Shown here in pieces: positions 57,822 through 64,000 of a DNA stretch of 64,000 nucleotides (positions within the stretch are counted from its first letter, which is position 1; every line of letters starts with the position of its first letter). Location: assembly GCF_005503445.1 (NCBI RefSeq), contig NZ_SCOH01000006.1, forward strand, positions 62,001 to 126,000. The letters are read 5' to 3'. Position numbers and translations under genes: made by a program. Origin of the DNA: Chitinivorax sp. B. GTDB lineage: Bacteria > Pseudomonadota > Gammaproteobacteria > Burkholderiales > SCOH01. The notes beneath the pieces are model-generated. The model did not search any database, had not been told where the DNA came from, and was given only the letters and a program-made list of their open reading frames with translations.

Positions 57822-60754
57822 ACGAAGTCATACTGATCGTGGATGACAGCCCGACGGTCTGTAACGACCTGCTGGAGGCCTTTACCTCAGCCGGGCTGAC
57901 CGCCACGGGCTGTGCCACCCTGGCCGAGGCACGTGTTCAGCTGGCCAATCGACAGATTTCGTTGCTGGTGCTGGATGTGCTGCTTCCGGATGGTGATGGA
58001 CTCAGCCTGCTGGAGGAGATCCGCAACCACCCGACCCATGCACACCTGCCCGTTCTGATCTTGTCTACCGAGGCAGAAGTGCGTGATCGCATTCGAGGAT
58101 TGATGACCGGCTCCAGTGACTATATCGGCAAACCATATGATCGTGATCACGTGGTTGCGCGTACCCGGCAGTTGATCCATCACCAACAGCCACCTGTGTT
58201 GGAAAATCAACCCTACATCCTGGTGATCGACGATAGTATCACCTTCCGTGAGGCGCTCTGCGATGCACTGCGTGAGCAACAGTTCCTGGTCAGTAGTGCC
58301 GCGAGTGGCGAGGAAGGCCTGCGCAGCGCCGCCGCCCACCCCCCCCACCTGATCATCATCGACAGCGTGCTGCCCGGCATCGATGGTGCAACCGTGGTAC
58401 GCAAACTGCGCCTGGATGCCGCGCTGCGCCAGACTCCCTGCATCATGTTGACCGGATCGGACGACCTGCATTCCGAAATGACCGCATTGAATTCCGGTGC
58501 CGATGCGTTTGCGCGCAAGGAGGAGGAGCTGGATTTGATCATTGCCCGGGCTCAGGCACTGGTACGTAGTTCAAGTATTGCCCGTGACGGCGATCGTGCC
58601 AGTCTGCTGGCGCCCAAGAAAATCCTGGCGGTGGATGACAGCCCAACCTATCTGGCGGAACTGGCCGACACCCTGCGAGAGGAAGGCTACGATGTGATCC
58701 GAGCCCGCTCAGGTGAAGAGGCCTTGCAAATGGTCGCGGTGCAGTTGGTTGACTGTATCCTGCTGGATCGGCTGATGCCAGGCCTGGATGGCACCGAAAC
58801 CTGCCGTCGTATCAAATCCAACCCCAACCTACGGGATATTCCGTTGATCATGCTGACCGGCACCGAAGACCGCGATGCCATGATTGAAGGATTGGCCACC
58901 GGGGCTGACGACTATGTACTGAAATCCAGTGAATTCGACGTACTGAAAGCCCGTGTTTGCGCACAACTACGGCGAAAGCAGTTCGAGGATGAAAACCGAC
59001 GCATCCGTATGGAGCTGCTGAACAAGGAGATGGAGGCTGCCGAGGCCAGGGCTGCGCATGCATTGGCCGAAAGCCGTGCGCAAATGTTGTCGATCATGGA
59101 GGAACAGAATCGCGATCTGGAAGCCGCCAATGAACAGTTACGCACCCACCAACAAGCCATCGCCGAAAAAAACCGCCAACTGGAGGAAGCCAGCCGTCTC
59201 AAATCCGAATTTCTGTCGACCATGTCGCATGAGCTTCGTACACCACTCAACGCCATCATCGGCTTTGCCGAGCTGTTCAAGGATGGCGTACTGGGCGAGT
59301 TGACCGCAAGTCAGAACAAATACATGTGTTCCATTCTCGATAGCGGCGAACACTTGCTGCAACTGATCAACGAAGTACTGGATCTGTCCAAGATCGAAGC
59401 CGGCAAGATGCAGTTGGACATGGAACTGCTTGAACTGGAAACAATGCTGTCGGACAGCTTGTCCATCATCAAGGAACGCGCATCGGTCAACCAGATCACA
59501 CTATCCTGGCAGCCACTGGGTATCCCGTGCCAGATTCAAGCTGATCGCCGCCGATTTCGACAAATCATGTATAACCTGTTGTCCAATGCCGTGAAGTTCA
59601 CGCCACCCGGCGGGCAGGTCGCGCTCAAACTGGCGCTGGTCGATCATGAGCACGCCGCCCATGCCATACCCGGCTTCCAAGCCGGTATCCGCATGCCATT
59701 ACCAGAGAGCGATTGCCAGACATTTGCACAGATTTCAGTCACCGATTCCGGCATCGGCATCGACCAAGCCGATTTCAATCGACTGTTCAAACCCTTTACT
59801 CAGCTGGACAGCTCTGCATCACGCAAGGCAGAGGGCACAGGCTTGGGTCTGGCAGTGGTACAGCAATTGGTTGTCCTGCATGGCGGCACCATCAGCATGG
59901 CCAGCGAGCCGGGTCTGGGTTGCTGCTTCACGGTCTGGCTGCCGCTCCGGCAGGATCCGGTCATCGAGGACACGCAGCCACTATCCGCAACGTCAGCCAG
60001 ACAACCTGTACTGGTCATCGAGGATGACCCACACTCAGCTCAACTGATGATCCTGCAGCTCAATGAGTGTGGGTTTACCACCTGCAGCGTAGGCTCCGCC
60101 GAAGCCGCGCTGGCACTGACTGATCAAGTTGTGCCGGTCCTGATCATTCTGGACCTGCTGTTACCCGGCATGGGCGGATGGGAATTCCTTAGTCAAATCA
60201 AAGGCATTGCAGCCTGGTCAACCATACCGGTAGTGGTGGTATCGATGGCCGCCGACCACAAGCAAGGCATGGCACTGGGTGCCTCGCTGGTCATGCAGAA
60301 ACCCATTCACCACAAAGAGCTGGCCACAGGATTGCAAGCACTGGGTTTCCCGATAGAACATGCGGCCCAAACCCGGGTCCTGGTCATGGATGAAGACAGT
60401 AATTCGCTCGCCATGGTGTCCGATTATCTTCGCCAGGCCGGTTACCAAGCCATCACCACCACTGATGGTCAATCCGGGCTGGATGCCGCCGTTCGCGACA
60501 AACCCGATCTGATCATGCTGGATTTTTGCATGCCGGAAATCACCGGATTCGATCTGGTCGAGGCCCTGCATACCGCACCCGACCGGACCGATCTGCCCAC
60601 GATCGTCTTGACCGCCCATTCACCTGACGAGGTGTATTGGCAACGTTTGAACCACCACATCCTGCAAGTGATTCACAATGTGGATTTCAGCCCACGCGAT
60701 TTCATGGGTGAGGTCTATCGTGCGCTTCGTCATACCCTCGCGACGAACCAGTAA
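57818..60754 (+). CDS. Five-receiver hybrid histidine kinase REC-REC-REC-HK-REC-REC
   Basis: 978 residues. Three receivers lead (about 1-120, 130-250 and 265-385; phospho-Asp motifs LLVLDVLLPDGDG, LIIIDSVLPGIDG and CILLDRLMPGLDG). A coiled coil (390-455) leads to HisKA with FLSTMSHELRTPLNAII near 465, then the ATPase domain with N box NLLSNAVKF, G1 VTDSGIGID and G2 GTGLGLAVVQQL. Two more receivers follow (about 728-845, LIILDLLLPGMGG; about 855-970, LIMLDFCMPEITG). No DNA-binding or GGDEF output is present. In Wsp operons the last gene encodes WspR, a diguanylate cyclase; here this phosphorelay protein takes that place. Confidence 0.94.
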   Translation: MNEVILIVDDSPTVCNDLLEAFTSAGLTATGCATLAEARVQLANRQISLLVLDVLLPDGDGLSLLEEIRNHPTHAHLPVLILSTEAEVRDRIRGLMTGSSDYIGKPYDRDHVVARTRQLIHHQQPPVLENQPYILVIDDSITFREALCDALREQQFLVSSAASGEEGLRSAAAHPPHLIIIDSVLPGIDGATVVRKLRLDAALRQTPCIMLTGSDDLHSEMTALNSGADAFARKEEELDLIIARAQALVRSSSIARDGDRASLLAPKKILAVDDSPTYLAELADTLREEGYDVIRARSGEEALQMVAVQLVDCILLDRLMPGLDGTETCRRIKSNPNLRDIPLIMLTGTEDRDAMIEGLATGADDYVLKSSEFDVLKARVCAQLRRKQFEDENRRIRMELLNKEMEAAEARAAHALAESRAQMLSIMEEQNRDLEAANEQLRTHQQAIAEKNRQLEEASRLKSEFLSTMSHELRTPLNAIIGFAELFKDGVLGELTASQNKYMCSILDSGEHLLQLINEVLDLSKIEAGKMQLDMELLELETMLSDSLSIIKERASVNQITLSWQPLGIPCQIQADRRRFRQIMYNLLSNAVKFTPPGGQVALKLALVDHEHAAHAIPGFQAGIRMPLPESDCQTFAQISVTDSGIGIDQADFNRLFKPFTQLDSSASRKAEGTGLGLAVVQQLVVLHGGTISMASEPGLGCCFTVWLPLRQDPVIEDTQPLSATSARQPVLVIEDDPHSAQLMILQLNECGFTTCSVGSAEAALALTDQVVPVLIILDLLLPGMGGWEFLSQIKGIAAWSTIPVVVVSMAADHKQGMALGASLVMQKPIHHKELATGLQALGFPIEHAAQTRVLVMDEDSNSLAMVSDYLRQAGYQAITTTDGQSGLDAAVRDKPDLIMLDFCMPEITGFDLVEALHTAPDRTDLPTIVLTAHSPDEVYWQRLNHHILQVIHNVDFSPRDFMGEVYRALRHTLATNQ

Positions 60755-60800
60755 ACCATGGCAAGTGCCACCGCCATCATGGGTCGTCAAGGAGATAGCC

Positions 60801-61178
60801 ATGTCCAAGGTATTGATCATCGAAGACTCTCCCACCAACATGATGCTGGCAGTAGAGATCCTCTCCAGCGCCGGCCATGTTCCGCTGGAGGCCAAGTGTG
60901 CCCTCGACGGCATTGAAACAGCCCGTGCCGAGCACCCTGATGTGATCCTGATGGATATGCACCTGCCCGATATCGATGGCCTGGAAGCCACCGGCATCCT
61001 CAAGGCAGACAAGCATACCTGCGACATTCCGATCATCGCGTTGACGGCATCCGCCATGAAAGGTGATCGGGAACACGCACTGGCTTGCGGGTGCGACGAA
61101 TATATTGAAAAGCCCGTGCGCTACAAGAGTCTGCTGGCGACCATTGCCCAGTTGGCCGACAAGCCGGCATCCGGCTGA
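60801..61178 (+). CDS. Single-domain response regulator (CheY/DivK-like)
   Basis: 125 residues, receiver only: VLIIEDSPTNMMLA, phospho-Asp in VILMDMHLPDIDG, Thr in ALTASAM and Lys in YIEKPV. The ATG at 60801 has AAGGAG seven bases upstream; the open frame extends 123 bases further back but overlaps the kinase gene. It is the probable output of the chemosensory operon, taking phosphate from the multi-receiver kinase and acting by protein contact. Confidence 0.93.
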   Translation: MSKVLIIEDSPTNMMLAVEILSSAGHVPLEAKCALDGIETARAEHPDVILMDMHLPDIDGLEATGILKADKHTCDIPIIALTASAMKGDREHALACGCDEYIEKPVRYKSLLATIAQLADKPASG

Positions 61179-61220
61179 GCAACAGCGCATCCTTGGCAGG
61201 TGATGGGGTGAAGCGCAGCC

Positions 61221-61241
61221 AAAAACCCGCTTGCACGGGTT
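61221..61241 (-). terminator. Intrinsic terminator for the EEP-like gene
   Basis: On the minus strand, AACCCG TGCAAG CGGGTT followed by a T-run forms a 6-bp stem with a 6-base loop, about 115 bases past the stop of the gene at 61359. In the plus direction the stem has no T-run. Confidence 0.5.
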
Positions 61242-61358
61242 GATACATCAGGATTTTAAGCAGCACTTGAGCCCCGATCGTGGTCGCGCAACAAGATATT
61301 GACCAAGATGTCTAGATCGCTGGTACGTTGACTGGCACGGAGCTGGTGGAAATCCGCA

Positions 61359-62306
61359 TCAGACCTTTTCTACACGCACTGCCACACCCATGTGGTCGGT
61401 GACGGCAGCCGTCATGTAGCTGCTCTGGCTACTAACCGGCGTAAATTGTGTCAGATATATCATTTCTTTGACTTTGACCGTCTGCCTGTTATAAACGGCC
61501 ACGTCATATTTTTTGGTCCCGGTACTGTTGGTACCCTGAAAATCACGTTGGTATGAATCGTAAGGTTGTATGGTAGATTGTGGATGCGCATCTTCAAATG
61601 ATTGACCCAATGCACTAGTGACTACCTTCGGTGTAAATCCATTCGACGCCTGATTCGTGTCGCCCATGATAATGTCGATGCCACCAGCACCAGCCTGTAA
61701 TATCTTTTTATTGATTGCAGCATAAAAATCAATTGTCTTATTATCACTGGTTGCAATTGCATTGGGGACATGAACAAACACGGCAACCACGCCATAACTT
61801 TCAACGGCGATCCATCCCTGCCCCTCTCCCAGATATCGATGCATCCCGCGCTGATTATCGGCATGAACGCTGAAACTATTACATGCCATTTCAGCAGACG
61901 AGACCCGTAAGAGCCGACCAGCACTCTGTTGCATCGACGCCCAATCAGAATGGCCACTGTCCAGCTCGCCATAGACCAATAGATTGAAACCTGTCCCAAA
62001 TGCCCTAATCAGGTTTTGATGGGTTTGAAGCGCCTTGCGCTGCACCATATCCCGAAAGGTAATGTCGTCATGCTGCCCTTTATTCATATAACCTTGCGCA
62101 GCCGTGGGGAGCAATTGTGCTGGGCCATACAAAGGAATATCGGGTGCCAGATTCGGATTGATCGGCAAACTCAACATCCACCCGCCTGAACTGATTTTTG
62201 CTGAGTGATCGTGCGTCACCCGAGTGAAATATTGCGATTTCGATGCACCGACACCGTGATCGATACTTGCATTGGAATTCAGAGATTGATATGCAAAAAC
62301 CGGCAT
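61359..62306 (-). CDS. Endonuclease/exonuclease/phosphatase-like protein
   Basis: 315 residues with faint but ordered EEP-superfamily marks: VAVFVHVPNA, IIMGDTNQ (as in GDxN), KYDVAVYN and the ending AVTDHMGVAVRV (Asp-His pair). The first catalytic Asn/Glu region is not clear. No signal peptide is evident. GC is below the neighbours, and the flanks are AT-rich, which suggests transfer. GGGAG five bases before the ATG at 62306 decides the start, although a GTG lies six bases upstream. Nuclease, lipase-like phosphodiesterase or toxin activity are all conceivable. Confidence 0.6.
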   Translation of the reverse strand: MPVFAYQSLNSNASIDHGVGASKSQYFTRVTHDHSAKISSGGWMLSLPINPNLAPDIPLYGPAQLLPTAAQGYMNKGQHDDITFRDMVQRKALQTHQNLIRAFGTGFNLLVYGELDSGHSDWASMQQSAGRLLRVSSAEMACNSFSVHADNQRGMHRYLGEGQGWIAVESYGVVAVFVHVPNAIATSDNKTIDFYAAINKKILQAGAGGIDIIMGDTNQASNGFTPKVVTSALGQSFEDAHPQSTIQPYDSYQRDFQGTNSTGTKKYDVAVYNRQTVKVKEMIYLTQFTPVSSQSSYMTAAVTDHMGVAVRVEKV

Positions 62307-62573
62307 TTCCACTCCCGCATATTAAAATATACGCTCTTATGGACTTTATTGATTTGCGGTAGCCGCAGTTTAATGCGCTACATTTTAACGGCTAGTTTAC
62401 CCATCCATTCCGTTATTTTTCAAGCTGACTACCTGCAGGGCAATTTATTTAATTACTGAACAGCAGGATGTCAATGGCAATTAACCGCCATCGGATGAAA
62501 CAATGGCATCGGCACCCTAACTGTGTCTGGCACGCGTACAATCGTCTCCTATGTATTGCATTTGGTACTTGTC

Positions 62574-62813
62574 ATGCGCAACACGCCTTACCCTAACCAC
62601 CAGTGCCCCGTCTGTGGAATGGCCAATGACTGCGAGCCCGCCCAGCAGAGCCATGTCGAAGTCGAATGCTGGTGTCACCATGTACCGGTAGCACCAGCAC
62701 AACGGGATGCCCTGGCCGCTAGGTTCGGCTGTCAGGCCTGTCTATGTGAACGTTGCCTGCGTTCACTGGCAACCCTGACACACGCTGGCTCGCCTACTGA
62801 ATCATCGGGATAG
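62574..62813 (+). CDS. Cysteine-rich CWC family small protein
   Basis: 79 residues with the CWC pattern CPVCGMANDC, VECWCHHVPV and CQACLCERCL: eight or more Cys spaced as in zinc-binding small proteins. The function of the family is unknown. The ATG at 62574 starts just before the first Cys pair; the longer frame from 62523 adds no conserved sequence. The ribosome site is weak. Confidence 0.75.
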   Translation: MRNTPYPNHQCPVCGMANDCEPAQQSHVEVECWCHHVPVAPAQRDALAARFGCQACLCERCLRSLATLTHAGSPTESSG

Positions 62814-62864
62814 ATTGGAAACACTCAGACGGATACGAGGCGGATGCGCTCAATTGACAGATGG

Positions 62865-64000
62865 TCACCCTGGCAATGCTGGGTTGGGCGCCCATAGCCC
62901 TGCGTGGGCTTCATCGACGACACCGGTACGCAGCAAGCGTTCATGCAGCGCAAAGGCATCGGCGATAATCGTGCGCAGTTCGTGACGTTCCCAGGGTTTG
63001 TTGATGAATTTGTGCACCGTACCATCATTAATGGCCTCCAGAATGCCTCGAAAATCCGAGTGCCCACTCAATAGCAGTCGTACCGCTTGTGGGCTCAGCT
63101 GCCTGACACGTGTCAGAAACTCCAATCCAGTCATATCCGGCATGTGCTGATCACATAAAATCACGCCAACGTGATGGCAAGCCAGTTGCTCAAAAGCAAT
63201 CTGCACATCATTTGCCAGCAGCACGCGATAGTCGGCATCTCGCAAGTCACGCTCCAAAGCACTGGTCATGTTGAATTCGTCATCGATGATCATCAGCGTA
63301 TGCTGTACTGACGATCGCCGCATACCGATCGGTGCCCGGATCAATCCCTCCCGCAGCAATGCAGAGCAAGCATCGGCCGGCATCGCTGCGCTGAAATAAT
63401 GACCTTGTACTTGATCGCAGTCGCGACCTTCCAGCAGTGCAACCTGCCCCGGTGTCTCAACCATTTCGGCAATCACCTTGAGTCCTAACCGATGTGCCAT
63501 CGAAATAATGGCATCCGTAATGGCCAGACTACGCGGATCAGACGTGATCTCCTTGACGAAGGAGCCATCCAGTTTCAATTTATCAATTGGAAAGCGCTTC
63601 AGATAGTGCATGTTGGAATAGGCGGTACCGAAATCGTCAATAGCCAATTGCACGCCCAGCTCCTTCAATTTGTACATCAGTGCAATATTCTTTTCCGGGT
63701 CATCCATCGATACGCTTTCGGTCAGTTCCAACTCCAGATATTGGGGTGACATCCGCATCGACTGCAGGATGTTGGCAAGCTGTGTTTCCAGACCGCGGCG
63801 GCGAAATTGCTTGGCTGACACATTCACGGCAATGCTGATCGGTGGTAGGCCCGCTTCCTGCCAGGTACGGTGCTGCTGGCAGGCCTGTTGAATCACCCAT
63901 TCACCCAGCGGTTCGACCAAACCGGTTTCCTCGGCAATCGGAATGAATCTCGCAGGCGAGATATTGCCCAGTTCGGGGTGCTTCCACCGCAACAATGCCT
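62865..64000 (-). CDS. EAL-REC cyclic-di-GMP phosphodiesterase (partial, N-terminus off window)
   Basis: The frame enters from the right edge at A-L-L-R-W, so the Glu of the EAL motif lies just outside. Visible EAL-domain residues are NVSAKQF, LELTES, IDDFGTAYSNMHYLKRFP, KLKLDGSF, VIAEMVET (usually AEGVET) and QGHYFSAAM, so the catalytic set looks complete and the enzyme probably hydrolyses c-di-GMP. A C-terminal receiver follows, with LMIIDDEFNMTSAL, phospho-Asp in VILCDQHMPDMTGLEFL and Lys in FINKPW. This EAL-then-REC order is less usual than REC-EAL; the missing part may carry a GGDEF or sensor domain. Its stop is 52 bases from the CWC gene stop. Confidence 0.92.
   Translation of the reverse strand, partial: ALLRWKHPELGNISPARFIPIAEETGLVEPLGEWVIQQACQQHRTWQEAGLPPISIAVNVSAKQFRRRGLETQLANILQSMRMSPQYLELELTESVSMDDPEKNIALMYKLKELGVQLAIDDFGTAYSNMHYLKRFPIDKLKLDGSFVKEITSDPRSLAITDAIISMAHRLGLKVIAEMVETPGQVALLEGRDCDQVQGHYFSAAMPADACSALLREGLIRAPIGMRRSSVQHTLMIIDDEFNMTSALERDLRDADYRVLLANDVQIAFEQLACHHVGVILCDQHMPDMTGLEFLTRVRQLSPQAVRLLLSGHSDFRGILEAINDGTVHKFINKPWERHELRTIIADAFALHERLLRTGVVDEAHAGLWAPNPALPG

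Overview
The window (about 57% GC, dense coding, long runs of genes joined by 4-base ATGA overlaps) looks like a chromosomal segment of a Gram-negative proteobacterium. The protein styles (NodT-type outer membrane factor, QseBC-like regulators, Wsp-like chemosensory genes, DUF1566/DUF3570/DUF4266 proteins) fit a betaproteobacterium, perhaps near the Neisseriales. That placement is inference. No rRNA, tRNA, CRISPR array or insertion sequence was seen.

Region 1 (1-35031) is a natural-product locus. On the minus strand, reading from 28865 down to the left edge, it carries: an unknown membrane protein; a PfaA-like synthase (KS-AT-ACP-KR-DH); a PfaC-like KS-CLF-DH protein; a fusion of a PfaD-type enoyl reductase with a class III aminotransferase; a stand-alone ketoreductase; a thioester reductase; an unknown 233-residue protein; an omega-amidase/nitrilase-fold hydrolase; and a large NRPS (A-T-C-A-T-C-A-T-E) that runs off the window. 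From memory, this set and order match the polyamine half of the zeamine and fabclavine hybrid clusters: a polyunsaturated-fatty-acid-synthase-like machine builds an amino-polyol/polyamine chain, which is later joined to an NRPS-PKS product. A 1.25 kb AT-rich intergenic stretch separates this from a plus-strand operon for a DevBCA-type ABC exporter with its own outer membrane factor and a phosphopantetheinyl transferase, a natural export and carrier-activation partner.

Region 2 (35192-39689) holds a QseBC-like two-component system, a small secreted protein, a NYN nuclease-like domain fused to a cold-shock-like domain, and a nitroreductase/iodotyrosine-deiodinase-like flavoprotein.

Region 3 (39833-50040) is a seven-gene minus-strand operon: a propeller-like lipoprotein, a TlpA-like thioredoxin, DUF4266, DUF3570, ApbE flavin transferase, and two DUF1566-repeat lipoproteins. 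A near-perfect Fur box (17 of 19) overlaps the -35 of a good promoter in front of it, pointing to an iron-controlled envelope redox system.

Region 4 (50601-61178) is a Wsp-like chemosensory operon (CheW, CheR-TPR, CheW, receptor, CheA-REC, CheB) whose output is not a GGDEF protein but a five-receiver hybrid kinase followed by a lone receiver. The right end (61221-64000) has an AT-richer endonuclease/exonuclease/phosphatase-like gene, a small cysteine-rich CWC protein, and the C-terminal part of an EAL-REC protein cut by the window edge.
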